Source of the DNA: Paralysiella testudinis
GTDB lineage: Bacteria; Pseudomonadota; Gammaproteobacteria; Burkholderiales; Neisseriaceae
Direction of reading: 5' to 3'
NCBI RefSeq assembly: GCF_016894345.1
Contig: NZ_CP069798.1
Location: 1,819,385-1,883,384, forward strand
Length of the DNA stretch: 64,000 nt
A program made the position numbers and the translations under genes. Positions 1 to 8,248 of the stretch are shown here, in pieces. Below the pieces are notes generated by a model that was not told the DNA's origin, did not search any database, and saw only the letters and a list, made by a program, of their open reading frames with translations. Each line of letters opens with the position of its first letter. Position 1 is the first letter of the stretch.

Positions 1-1977
1 ATGAGTGCGGCCGCAACGGCGAGCACGCCTACCTTACACATCACCGATGCGCCTACCTGGTCGATTAGCGACCGTTTGATGAGCGAATCGGATGCGCCCT
101 TAGTGCCGGTGAGCACCGAATGGCCGCAAAGCGGCAGCCACAGCGCCGCCTTGGCACCGGTGCCGATGCAACCGGCTTGGCAGGACAACACGGCCGAGGC
201 AACGCCTGCGGGCAATGGGCGCAATGTGTGGAGTCAACGCGCCGCCCATGCCAACACGCTGCCTGAAAATGCGGCTGCCGATATGCCGCCGCCTTTGTCT
301 GATGAATTAGCAGACGCAGCAATCCCTGAGTGGCAGCAAACTTTAAATGAAACCGCACCCGCATCTACACCGCAGCCTCTGCCACCCACAACCGCACAGC
401 CTGTGCCGCAAACCGCCATCGGCATGGCCTTGCAATCGGCCATACAACAGGCACCGACGCCACCGCCCGCCGTGTTGAATGAACACAGCCTGCCGGGTTT
501 AAATTTGTTGTTGCCGCCGCAGTTTGATCCCGGTGCGCGCCAAACCGAAGAAGCCTTGCTGGAAAACGGCATCACCATCGAAGAAAAGCTGGCCGAATTT
601 AAAGTAAAAGTGAGCGTGGTGGATGCCTACGCCGGCCCGGTGATTACCCGCTACGAAATCGAGCCGGCACAAGGCGTGCGCGGCAACCAAGTGGTGAATC
701 TGGAAAAAGATTTAGCGCGCAGTTTGGGCTTTGCCGCCATCCGCGTGGTGGAAACCATTCCCGGCAAAACCTGCATGGGCTTGGAGTTGCCCAACCCCAA
801 GCGGCAAATGATTCGCATCAGCGAAATTTTCAGCGCTCCGGTATTTCAAGAGTCGCGCTCCAAACTCACCTTGGCGCTGGGGCAAGACATCACCGGTGCG
901 CCGGTGGTTACCGATTTGGCGCGCGCACCGCATTTGCTGGTGGCGGGCACCACCGGCTCGGGCAAATCGGTGGGCGTGAACGCGATGATTTTATCGATGC
1001 TGTTTAAAGCCACGCCCGAAGAAGTGCGCATGATTATGATCGACCCCAAAATGCTGGAGCTGTCGATTTACGAAGGCATTCCGCACCTGCTCGCGCCGGT
1101 GGTTACCGATATGAAGCTGGCGGCCAATGCGCTCACTTGGTGTGTCAACGAAATGGAAAAACGCTACCGCCTGATGAGCCATATGGGCGTGCGCAATCTG
1201 GCCGGGTTTAACCAAAAAGTGGCCGAAGCCGCCCAGCGCGGCCAAAAGCTGGCCAACCCGTTTTCGCTCACCCCGGAAACGCCGGAGCCGCTGGAAAAAC
1301 TGCCGTTTATCGTGGTGGTGGTAGACGAATTTGCCGACCTGATGATGACCGCGGGCAAGAAAATCGAAGAGCTGATTGCGCGGCTGGCGCAAAAAGCCCG
1401 TGCCGCCGGTATCCATTTGATTTTGGCCACCCAGCGCCCCAGCGTAGACGTGATTACCGGCCTGATTAAAGCCAATATCCCCACCCGCATTGCGTTTCAG
1501 GTGTCGAGTAAAATCGACAGCCGCACCATTTTGGATCAAATGGGTGCCGAAAACCTGCTCGGCCAAGGCGATATGCTGTTTCTGCCGCCCGGCACAGGCT
1601 ATCCGCGCCGCATCCACGGCGCTTTTGTGGCCGACGAAGAAGTGCACGGCATCGTGGAATACCTGAAACAGTTTGGCGAGCCGGACTATATCGACGACAT
1701 CCTTACCGCCGGAGTGGGCGAAGACGACTTATTCAGCAACGCCAACGGCAGCCGCAACAACGAAGGCGAAGACGACCCGCTCTACGACGAAGCCGTGGCG
1801 GTGGTGGTAAAAACCCGCAAAGCCAGCATTTCTTCGGTGCAGCGCCAATTGCGCATCGGCTACAACCGCGCCGCGCGCTTGGTAGAGCAAATGGAGGCCG
1901 ACGGCATTGTGTCTGCCGCCGAAGGCAACGGCAACCGCACCGTGCTGGCACCCGGCAGCGCACATCTGGACGAATAA
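1..1977 (+). CDS. ftsK: DNA translocase FtsK, C-terminal motor part (5' end at window edge)
   Basis: Hexameric ATPase that pumps DNA at the division septum and directs XerCD dimer resolution. The reading frame is open from base 1. It has a Pro/Ala/Gln-rich linker (about residues 1-165), the alpha/beta motor with Walker A GTTGSGKS at residues 316-323 and Walker [11 protein letters not shown] near 440, and a C-terminal winged-helix gamma domain (about 590-650, [20 protein letters not shown]) that reads KOPS sites. The four N-terminal membrane helices of FtsK are missing, so the ATG at base 1 is probably internal and the gene starts upstream of the window. A DUS-pair terminator follows the stop. 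Confidence 0.95.
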   Translation: MSAAATASTPTLHITDAPTWSISDRLMSESDAPLVPVSTEWPQSGSHSAALAPVPMQPAWQDNTAEATPAGNGRNVWSQRAAHANTLPENAAADMPPPLSDELADAAIPEWQQTLNETAPASTPQPLPPTTAQPVPQTAIGMALQSAIQQAPTPPPAVLNEHSLPGLNLLLPPQFDPGARQTEEALLENGITIEEKLAEFKVKVSVVDAYAGPVITRYEIEPAQGVRGNQVVNLEKDLARSLGFAAIRVVETIPGKTCMGLELPNPKRQMIRISEIFSAPVFQESRSKLTLALGQDITGAPVVTDLARAPHLLVAGTTGSGKSVGVNAMILSMLFKATPEEVRMIMIDPKMLELSIYEGIPHLLAPVVTDMKLAANALTWCVNEMEKRYRLMSHMGVRNLAGFNQKVAEAAQRGQKLANPFSLTPETPEPLEKLPFIVVVVDEFADLMMTAGKKIEELIARLAQKARAAGIHLILATQRPSVDVITGLIKANIPTRIAFQVSSKIDSRTILDQMGAENLLGQGDMLFLPPGTGYPRRIHGAFVADEEVHGIVEYLKQFGEPDYIDDILTAGVGEDDLFSNANGSRNNEGEDDPLYDEAVAVVVKTRKASISSVQRQLRIGYNRAARLVEQMEADGIVSAAEGNGNRTVLAPGSAHLDE

Positions 1978-2000
1978 GCAAATCACAATACTTTAATGAT

Positions 2001-2031
2001 AAGGCTGCCTGAAACCCTTTCAGGCAGCCTT
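2001..2031 (+). terminator. DUS inverted-pair terminator after ftsK
   Basis: AAGGCTGCCTGAAA and its exact complement are separated by 3 nt, 24 nt after the ftsK stop. This is the usual neisserial arrangement in which two opposed uptake sequences form a terminator hairpin. Confidence 0.75.
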
Positions 2032-2063
2032 TATACATAAGCCAACCACGCCGAGCGGCTTTA

Positions 2064-2220
2064 TATAGTGAAATGCATAATAAAGTGCTACGATGTTGGC
2101 TCGCCTTGTCGTACTACTTGTACTGCCTGCGGCTCAGCTCAAAGAGAACGATTTTCTAAGGTGCTAAAGCACCAAGTAAATCTGTTCCGCCTTGTATTGA
2201 TTCAAATTTAATCCACTATA
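2064..2220. repeat. Correia-like miniature element (157 bp)
   Basis: The element starts TATAGTG and ends CCACTATA. Its interior resembles neisserial Correia elements, with CTCAAAGAGAACGATT and GGTGCTAAAGCACC in the middle. The left end is diverged (TATAGTGAAATGCATAA) relative to the right end (TTCAAATTTAATCCACTATA). Confidence 0.75.
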
Positions 2221-2255
2221 AATACCCAAGGCTGCCTGAAACCTCAAAACCGCGT

Positions 2256-2280
2256 CATTGCCGAATTGGATTCGGCAATC
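2256..2280. repeat. dispersed hairpin repeat of the TTGCCGAA...TTCGGCAA type
   Basis: CATTGCCGAATTGGATTCGGCAATC forms a short hairpin just after a DUS at 2229. Related copies lie at 6921-6950, 48708-48737 and 58851-58876, each within tens of bases of a DUS. Confidence 0.5.
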
Positions 2281-2342
2281 TATTTTGCGCTTCCGTTTAA
2301 TGGTGCGCATGGCGCACCCTACCAAGGCCAGTCACCAAATAT

Positions 2343-2377
2343 AAAACCCTTTGCAGCCTAGATTGCAAGGGGTTTTA
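2343..2377 (+). terminator. stem-loop with T-rich tail in the ftsK downstream region
   Basis: AAACCCTTTGCA pairs with TGCAAGGGGTTT (one mismatch) and is followed by TATTT. No gene can be assigned to it. The rest of 1978-2505 holds the elements listed here plus a second inverted pair, AGCGTGGGCT near 2404 and AGCCCACGCT near 2470. Confidence 0.4.
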
Positions 2378-2505
2378 TTTGTACGCAAATCCATTTTCAG
2401 CGTTAGCGTGGGCTTTGGCCGCGTAGAAAAATATTTGGCTTTAAACGGCCTTATTGATATTTGTGGGCATAGCCCACGCTACGCTTGCTGATTGGGCGTT
2501 AAAAT

Positions 2506-3204
2506 TTAGATTCTTGGGGGCTTGGGTTTTTTAGGTTTTTCAGGAGTTTCTCCAGATTCATTATGCTTCGATTGATTTTTAAGTTGATTTTTAAGTTTAT
2601 TTTGATGCTCTTGGAAGTCACGTATTGTTGCGGCCTTGCCATGTTCATCAATAATAAGAACACTATCCAAACCCAAAGTATTATCCACACCCAAAGTATT
2701 ATCCACACCGCCCGTACAAGAACAATTTTTATGACTGCGTTTTTTAAGTTCAATAACTTTTTCTAAATATTCTTGAAATTCACTATATTCTAAAGTAGGA
2801 AATTGGTGTTTTGGACCTATTTGATTACCATCAATGGTACTATTATCATCTGCTAAAAAATCTATATATTTTTGATAAAATAAAGAAAATTTATTATCTT
2901 TATATTTGCCGTAGATAATAAAATGATAGTTAGCACTATCCCCATTTTTTATCAGCTGTAAATCCGAGATGGCACTTCTATAATCATTACCTTCATATTT
3001 ATCTTGCTCCTTCTTTCTTTCCTCTTTTAAATTCATTCCCCTTTTAAATTCGACTAAAAAAAATTTATTACCTTCATAGAAAATAGTATCTCCAATAACT
3101 TCATGATTTCCAGCTAGTGGCGCGGCACTTATTTTCATAAAAGTCCGAACAACTTGGTATTCAATTGTTTTTTCATACCATCTTACTTTATTTTTGTTAT
3201 TCAT
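2506..3204 (-). CDS. hypothetical protein with PD-(D/E)XK-like signature and short repeats
   Basis: I do not recognise this 232-aa protein. It is AT-rich and starts at ATG 3202-3204. The N-terminal part has IGDTIFYEGNKFFLVEFKRG, an arrangement of an Asp followed about 13 residues later by E-x-K that resembles the core of PD-(D/E)XK nucleases. The motif is seen in sequence; the function is only inferred. The C-terminal third has a CSC cluster, a duplicated GVDNTL block coded by an 18-bp tandem repeat (2671-2706), and a Lys/Pro-rich tail (KPKKPKPPRI). It is separated from the other minus-strand genes by a long AT-rich gap. Confidence 0.6.
   Translation of the reverse strand: MNNKNKVRWYEKTIEYQVVRTFMKISAAPLAGNHEVIGDTIFYEGNKFFLVEFKRGMNLKEERKKEQDKYEGNDYRSAISDLQLIKNGDSANYHFIIYGKYKDNKFSLFYQKYIDFLADDNSTIDGNQIGPKHQFPTLEYSEFQEYLEKVIELKKRSHKNCSCTGGVDNTLGVDNTLGLDSVLIIDEHGKAATIRDFQEHQNKLKNQLKNQSKHNESGETPEKPKKPKPPRI
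2671..2706. repeat. 18-bp tandem duplication inside the 232-aa gene
   Basis: Two perfect copies of ACCCAAAGTATTATCCAC, preceded by a degenerate third. The unit is a multiple of 3, so copy number changes alter length but not frame. Confidence 0.85.
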
Positions 3205-3652
3205 TTAATTTATCCTTCATTTTAAAATTTTATAGCAAGCGCAGCCTACTTGACTGCCTGAAGTTTTACTGGTGTAAAACACAATCCATTTAAAAATAAT
3301 GAATTTCTATTCAAAATCAGAATTAAAATAAATTTTTTTAAATTTATTTATTTATGAAAATTATTTATCTGCATCTATATTTTCCTTTCGTGGGTATAAA
3401 TTTTTTTAAATTTATTTATCGCAAAGCCAAATGAAGGCGTAGGTCGGATTCTTGAATCCGACGTTTGGCCGAAGGCCGAAGCGTTGCTATCTTGTTCTGT
3501 GAACAAGCGTCGGATTCGAGAATCCGACCTACGGCTTAAAATGTGGTTTTTATTTTTGGTGGCTTTGTATTCACGTTTGGCTTGGGTTATGTTTGTGTTT
3601 TTATGTGCGGTGTCTTTGTTTTGGCCTTTGTTTTATGTTTGTTGCTTGGTGT
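3205..3652. other. AT-rich intergenic stretch with a nested inverted repeat
   Basis: I see no supported gene here. About 3300-3420 is very AT-rich, with two similar blocks (AAATTTTTTTAAATTTATTTAT). At 3439-3532 lies an inverted repeat whose arms, GTAGGTCGGATTCTTGAATC and its complement, are each also palindromic. The same arms recur at 54938-55033. Confidence 0.6.
3439..3532. repeat. nested inverted repeat (TAGGTCGGATTC family), copy 1
   Basis: The left arm GTAGGTCGGATTCTTGAATC is mirrored by the right arm GATTCGAGAATCCGACCTAC about 50 nt away. Each arm contains the smaller palindrome TCGGATTC-GAATCCGA. Copy 2 is at 54938-55033. Confidence 0.7.
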
Positions 3653-4168
3653 TTATTTCAAAGGCGGGGCAATAATTGCTTTGTGGGCTGTGCCTAATGG
3701 GACAAGGCTGTTTTTATCTTGTGGGTTAAATTGAAAGTCTTTATCGCATTTCAATACGCTTTTCGATACATAACCGATTTCTTTACCGTATTTACAGAAG
3801 GCTACTCTTGCGTTTTTTGATTCTGGATATTTAGTGATGATGTTGTTCCAAATGGTGACTGAACGTACTGTGGCAATACCTATGCCTGTTCTGATACCAT
3901 ACCCCTCATCAGTTCTGATTCTTTCATTGGTTTCAAATACTTTAGTTAATTCAGCAATCACATAGGGTTCTATGACATTTTTCACATTTTCATGCCACAG
4001 TTCATAGGTGTCATCAGATGCTGATTTATATTTCACTATCGGGGTTATATCATATCCTGTAACTGGATCGATATTTTGTTTTGCATTTATGGTATTGGTA
4101 GCATTCACTATTTGTGGTGCGCCAAATAGCATGGATAACATGATTAGTTTTGTTATGGTTTTTTTCAT
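3653..4168 (-). CDS. small secreted or periplasmic protein, unknown function
   Basis: This 171-aa protein begins with a clear Sec signal peptide (MKKTITKLIMLSMLFGAPQI, cleavage expected after VNA near residue 23). The mature part has two cysteines (in AFCKYG and LKCDKD) that could form a disulfide. I do not recognise the family. Its ATG overlaps the stop of the upstream gene fragment (TAATG at 4166-4170), so the two were probably co-transcribed and translationally coupled. Low GC sets it apart from the core genes. Confidence 0.65.
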   Translation of the reverse strand: MKKTITKLIMLSMLFGAPQIVNATNTINAKQNIDPVTGYDITPIVKYKSASDDTYELWHENVKNVIEPYVIAELTKVFETNERIRTDEGYGIRTGIGIATVRSVTIWNNIITKYPESKNARVAFCKYGKEIGYVSKSVLKCDKDFQFNPQDKNSLVPLGTAHKAIIAPPLK

Positions 4169-4569
4169 TAGCCTATCCCCATTGTGTCTTTTTTATTATT
4201 TATTTGCTGTTGCTCTGGCACTTGTGTGTGTGCTTCATGTTGTTTTTTATGACTTATATTTGCATTCTCAATAGCTTCTTGATTAAAAATATTTCCCCAA
4301 GAATCATCTACTGATTTTTCTTTATCAAATTGTTCAATTGCTTTATCTTGAGTTTTGAATTCTTGATTAACTTTTTGTGCTTCTTTACTCCAAGTTTTCG
4401 CAGCTTGTTCTGCTTGTTTGGTTTGACCGTTATTGGCCGCATTAATTACTTTGGCAATTTCTGTATCTTTTTGAAGATGTTTTGCTTCTTCTGGTTTCAA
4501 TTTTTCAATCAGGATATTTGCTAATTTCGCGGCTTGTTCTGGTGTATTATACCATTTAAAATAAATAAT
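4168..4569 (-). pseudogene. 3' part of a hypothetical gene truncated by the IS630-type insertion
   Basis: The frame is open from the IS edge at about 4569 through FKWYNTPEQAAKLANILIEK to the stop at 4168, with no ATG. The only in-frame start near is TTG at 4498-4500. The visible 130 or so residues are Gln/Lys/Glu-rich and helical, without a recognised domain. The missing 5' end and the abrupt edge at the IS suggest the insertion removed or separated the start. The 342-aa gene on the other side of the IS (5634-6662) may be its former upstream part or a neighbour, but that gene has its own stop before the IS. Confidence 0.55.
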
Positions 4570-5619
4570 CTATAATAAAGCCCATTCACAAGCCACCAGC
4601 GAACAGAGCTTGTCTTTTTCTGCAACCAACGCATTCCACGCAGCACAGCCGGCCTCTACAATCTGCCCATAGCCCTTATAGCAACGGTTGGATAAAGAGG
4701 TTTGCTTCAGCTGCCGCCATATCCGTTCTATAGGGTTTAATTCCGGTGAATACGGCGGCAGTTTCAATATGGATATGTTTTTCAGTTCGCTGACATCCTG
4801 ATGCCAACCCGCACCGTCCATCACCACCACAGCATGCCGGCCTTCGGGGTTTCTTTCGATATTTGCCGTAAATGCAGCAGCATCGCCTCTTTGTTCACAC
4901 TAGGCATCACCAAAGCCGCTGTTGTTCCGGTTCTCAAGCACACTGCACCAAAGATATAGGCGTATTCAAACTGCTGTTGGCGGATAATGCGTGGTCTTTT
5001 TCCCTTTTCGTGCCATACACGGGTGAGGCTGCCTTGTTGTCCGATGCGGCTTTCGTCTTGAAACCAAATGTCGACGTGTTCGGGTTTGATGTGTTCAGGT
5101 AATACCGCTTTTACCCGGTCGGTAAAGTTTTTTAAAAGCGTCTTGCGCTTGTGGGTCTGCCTGCGGATGGCGGCTGCGGGCGGTGATCCAGCTCATGCCG
5201 ATACGGTGCAACAAAGGATATAGGCAGCTGCTGTGTTTGTAGTGGGCATTGAATTCTTGGGCGGCAATGGTATGGATGTCTTCGGCGGTGAGCCTGCCGC
5301 CTTCGCGTTTTTCTTGTTCTTCGATGATGCGTTGTTTGAAGGCTTGATGGTCTTGCGGCTTTAGTTTGCTGTTGCGGCCGGGTCGCTGTTTGTCGTAAAT
5401 GGCCTGTTCAATACCGAATTCCCAATATTTGCGCCGTAATATGTGTATGGTTAGCGGATGGAGTCCAAACCGTGGGGCGATTTCTTCGGGTGTTTGACCT
5501 TGTTGCAGTTGGTGCAATATAAACAACCGTGTCCGTGCCCGTGGGTGGGATTCTGTTTTGGCGAGTTTGAGAAAATCATGCTCGGTGAGCTGGTGGTTTT
5601 TTGGGGTCAGTTTAGGCAT
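4570..5619 (-). pseudogene. IS630-family DDE transposase, frameshifted
   Basis: Three frames together give one transposase. The N-terminal HTH part (5095-5619, from MPKLTPKNHQLTEHD) has the TPEEIAPRFGLHPLTIHILR helix-turn-helix. The middle part, from about 4840 to 5125, holds the first catalytic Asp (DIWFQDES). The C-terminal part (4570-4830) holds the second Asp (VVMDGAGWH) and the Glu (NPIERIW). The first shift lies at a six-A run (about 5127-5136), where slippage is possible. The second, near 4845-4855, has no obvious slip site, so decay is likelier than programmed shifting. Confidence 0.8.
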
Positions 5620-5632
5620 AGGGTGATTATAG
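4570..5632 (-). mobile_element. IS630-type insertion sequence, degenerate
   Basis: The ends are CTATAATAAAGCCC at 4570 and, inverted, CTATAATCACCC at 5632, with TA at the junctions as expected for IS630/Tc1-type elements. The length is about 1.06 kb, normal for the family. The transposase inside is frameshifted (see 4570-5619). Confidence 0.8.
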
Positions 5633-5633
5633 C

Positions 5634-6662
5634 TTATTTATTTTTATTGGTATTAAAGGCTTCTTTTACCTGATCTTTCCAATTTGGATCATTTCGGCTG
5701 ATACCCAGTTTTACCAAAGCTTCATCTGTGATATTTTTAGCAACTTGTTCCAAAAAGTGTGGTGATTTGTTGATTTGCTCTTTTATGGCTTCCAAATTAC
5801 TAAATGCATAGTTTGCTTTTTTACTTAATTCTTGTTTGCTTAATTTACCTTCTGGATCAAGCTCTTTTTCCAGGTAGGCATAAAGTGCTGGATTGTGATT
5901 TTTAAATACTTTGGTAAGTTCATCGCTGGCATATGATGCGCCGTTGTTTGCCATGCCTTTAAACAGTTGCTCAAAGGCGTGGTGCAGGCTGGCTTGGGCG
6001 GCGAGTATTTGTAGCTGGATGCCGATTTGTTGTTTTTTGTCGTTGCTGTCTTTTTCTTCGAGTGCTTCGCGCTCTTGGGCTTTTTTGGCTTGCTGTTTTC
6101 TGTGCTCGATTTCTTGCTCTTGGGCTTCTTTTTCTTTGATATGTTGTTGCAGGTAGCCCATTTGGTGGTGGGGGTTAAGCTGGATGGCATTCAGCTCTTT
6201 ATTGGCCCATTGGGTGAAATGGGTGGCCATGACTTCGGTTTCGGCTATGCGCAGTTTGTTGGTGATGGGGTCGCGGTATTCTTTGCTTTGCAATAGGGTG
6301 GCAAGCTGGATGATGTCGGAGGTGTTCCATTGCTCTAGTAGGCTGCGGAAGTTGCCTCGGAAGGATTGGTTTTGTTCTAGGGATTCGGAGAAACTGAATT
6401 TTGAATAGGAAAAATAAATTAAATTATTAAAATAATTTAATTTATTAAGATTATTGGATTGGTGGGAATAATTTAATTTATGAAAATTATTTGAATAATT
6501 TAATCTATTGAAATAATTTTTATTGAAAAGATTTGAGCGGTTGGAATTATTTACGACTGCCGACTGCCGACTGCCGACTGCCGACTGCCGACTGCCGACT
6601 GCCGACTGCCGACTGCCGATATTATCTGCTTTATATTGATGATTAGCAATAGAATTTTGCAT
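5634..6662 (-). CDS. hypothetical protein with a microsatellite-coded N-terminus
   Basis: 342 aa, unrecognised. Residues about 15-37 repeat SRQSAVG and are coded by nine copies of a 7-bp unit. Residues about 38-85 are Asn/Phe/Tyr-rich and come from AT-rich repetitive DNA. From about residue 90 the protein looks ordinary (SLEQNQSFRGNFRSLLEQWN) and includes a Glu/Gln/Lys-rich coiled coil (about 170-215). No Shine-Dalgarno is visible before ATG 6662, so the real start may be elsewhere and expression could depend on repeat number. The stop lies 1-3 bp from the IS630-type element. Confidence 0.5.
   Translation of the reverse strand: MQNSIANHQYKADNIGSRQSAVGSRQSAVGSRQSAVVNNSNRSNLFNKNYFNRLNYSNNFHKLNYSHQSNNLNKLNYFNNLIYFSYSKFSFSESLEQNQSFRGNFRSLLEQWNTSDIIQLATLLQSKEYRDPITNKLRIAETEVMATHFTQWANKELNAIQLNPHHQMGYLQQHIKEKEAQEQEIEHRKQQAKKAQEREALEEKDSNDKKQQIGIQLQILAAQASLHHAFEQLFKGMANNGASYASDELTKVFKNHNPALYAYLEKELDPEGKLSKQELSKKANYAFSNLEAIKEQINKSPHFLEQVAKNITDEALVKLGISRNDPNWKDQVKEAFNTNKNK
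6554..6619. repeat. heptanucleotide microsatellite (CGACTGC)9.4
   Basis: Nine perfect tandem copies of CGACTGC plus a partial tenth lie near the 5' end of the 342-aa reading frame. Because 7 is not a multiple of 3, gain or loss of one unit shifts the frame. Confidence 0.9.
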
Positions 6663-7104
6663 ATTTTACAATTTAAACAATAAGTTAGCTTAAGAATTCC
6701 TGCGTTTGCAGGTGTGGGCGGCAAGGCTTGCCGTGGGGTTTTTGTGCGCTTTAATCTTTAAAATTTTTACACATTCTTATTTAGATTAAATGCACTGCGG
6801 CGCAATATAACAGGGTTTTGTGCTTATGCCAAGTGGCAATAGTGATGTTGGTTAAGAAAAAAGGGGGTTGTTTTAATGGCTGGGGCTGGGCGCTGATTTG
6901 AGAAGGCGGCCTGAAATGCCAATGGATTGCCGAATCCAGTTCGGCAATGGCGGGCTTATCTTTCAGCCTTAATAAGCAGGTACGTAACTTTAGCTGCTTA
7001 AGATGTGCGGGTGTGGCCATTATGGGGTTGGGGCTGCCTGAAACCCTTTCAGGCAGCCTGAGGCCTTTGCAAAACACTTTTTCGCTGATAAAAAATGTTC
7101 AAAT
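6663..7104. other. intergenic region with DUS pair and hairpin repeat
   Basis: I see no convincing gene. It contains a hairpin repeat at 6921-6950 (GATTGCCGAATCCAGTTCGG) and a DUS inverted pair at 7032-7058 (GGCTGCCTGAAA-CCC-TTTCAGGCAGCC), identical in core to the ftsK terminator. Confidence 0.6.
7032..7058. terminator. DUS inverted-pair hairpin
   Basis: A 12-bp perfect stem of opposed uptake sequences with a CCC loop. There is no T-run, so its terminator role is less certain than its role as paired DUS. Confidence 0.5.
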
Positions 7105-7209
7105 TATAGTGGATTAAATTTGAATCAAGACAAGGCAACGAGCCGCAGACAGTATAAATATACGGCAAGGCGAGGTAACGCAGTATCGGTTCAAATTTAA
7201 TTCACTATA
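7105..7209. repeat. Correia-like miniature element (105 bp)
   Basis: TATAGTGGATTAAATTTGAA at the left matches TTCAAATTTAATTCACTATA at the right. This is the short form lacking the internal about 50 bp seen in the 157-bp copy. The 180 bp between it and hpnD hold no other recognisable element. Confidence 0.8.
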
Positions 7210-7390
7210 GTCATTAGCTACGCAAGTCCACTGCGTTACCCCGGCGTAGCTAATGACGAATGGGAAAGATTTTTGAATGCTAAACGATATTTTGCAGCGT
7301 TTATATACAGGCCAAGCCGAGCGGCTTTAGCTTTCGGCCGAATCTGGTTACAATCGCCCCTTAACATGATTTTGCCTCAATGGCATGGGA

Positions 7391-8248
7391 ATGCCTGTGG
7401 AACCTTTGCAGTATTGCCAACACAAAGCCGCCGCCAGCGGCTCCAGCTTTTTAAACGGCTTTCGCTTTTTGCCGCGCGCCAAACGCGAGGGCATCACGGT
7501 GCTGTACGCCTATTGCCGCGAGCTGGACGATGTGGTGGACGATTGCAGCGATGCGGGGGTGGCCGCGGCCACACTGAATTGGTGGCAGGCGGATTTGGCC
7601 AAGGTGTTTGCCGCAAACGGCGTGCCCGAACATCCGGTGCTGCGGGCATTGCAGCCCTTGGTGCCGCGTTTCGGGCTGCCTGAACACGAATTGGTGCAAA
7701 TCATCGACGGCATGCGCATGGATTTAAGCCAAGCACGTTATGCCGATTTTGCCGAATTGCAAACCTACTGCCAATGTGTGGCCGGGGTGGTGGGGCGGCT
7801 GATTGCGCGTATTTTGGGCTTTACCCGGCCGCAAACGCTGGATTATGCCGACAAAATGGGGCTGGCGCTGCAGCTCACCAATATCATCCGCGATGTGGGT
7901 GAAGACGCCCGCATGGGGCGTATTTATCTGCCGGTGGCCGAATTGCAGCAATACGGTGTGCCCGCCGCCACCATTTTGAATGGCAGCGGCGGCGAAGGTT
8001 TTGCCCGGCTGATGGATTTTCAGGTAGCCCGTGCGCGCCAGTGCTACCGCGAAGCGGTGGCCTTACTGCCCGCCGCCGATGCACGGGCGCAAAAGCCCGG
8101 CCTGATTATGGCGGCGATTTACTATGCCTTGTTGCAGGAAATCGCAGCCGATGGCGCGGCCCATGTTTTGCAATACAAACTGGCCATTCCCGGGCCGCGC
8201 AAAGCCCGCATTGCCCTGAAAACGTGGTTATGGGGGTTTAAGCCATGA
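7391..8248 (+). CDS. hpnD: presqualene diphosphate synthase HpnD
   Basis: Condenses two farnesyl diphosphates to presqualene diphosphate, the first step of the HpnCDE route to squalene. It is a 285-aa trans-isoprenyl diphosphate synthase fold with both Asp-rich motifs: ELDDVVDD with D46, D47, D50 and D51, and IIRDVGED with D168 and D172. The start MPVEPLQYC was chosen because it fits neisserial homologues from memory; ATG 7385 two codons upstream is possible. It overlaps hpnE by 4 bp (ATGA), so the two are coupled. A DUS lies inside the gene near 7675. No hpnC is in the window. Confidence 0.88.
   Translation: MPVEPLQYCQHKAAASGSSFLNGFRFLPRAKREGITVLYAYCRELDDVVDDCSDAGVAAATLNWWQADLAKVFAANGVPEHPVLRALQPLVPRFGLPEHELVQIIDGMRMDLSQARYADFAELQTYCQCVAGVVGRLIARILGFTRPQTLDYADKMGLALQLTNIIRDVGEDARMGRIYLPVAELQQYGVPAATILNGSGGEGFARLMDFQVARARQCYREAVALLPAADARAQKPGLIMAAIYYALLQEIAADGAAHVLQYKLAIPGPRKARIALKTWLWGFKP

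Noticed and set aside
991..1647. 218-aa minus-strand reading frame inside ftsK
   Set aside because: It is an antisense shadow of a high-GC gene. It is His/Gln/Gly-rich with no family resemblance.
6554..6619. Tandem repeats as a CRISPR array
   Set aside because: The unit is 7 bp with no spacers; it is a microsatellite. No CRISPR array or cas gene was seen in the window.
6781..7077. 98-aa minus-strand frame
   Set aside because: It reads through a DUS pair and a hairpin repeat, has no ribosome site and resembles no protein.
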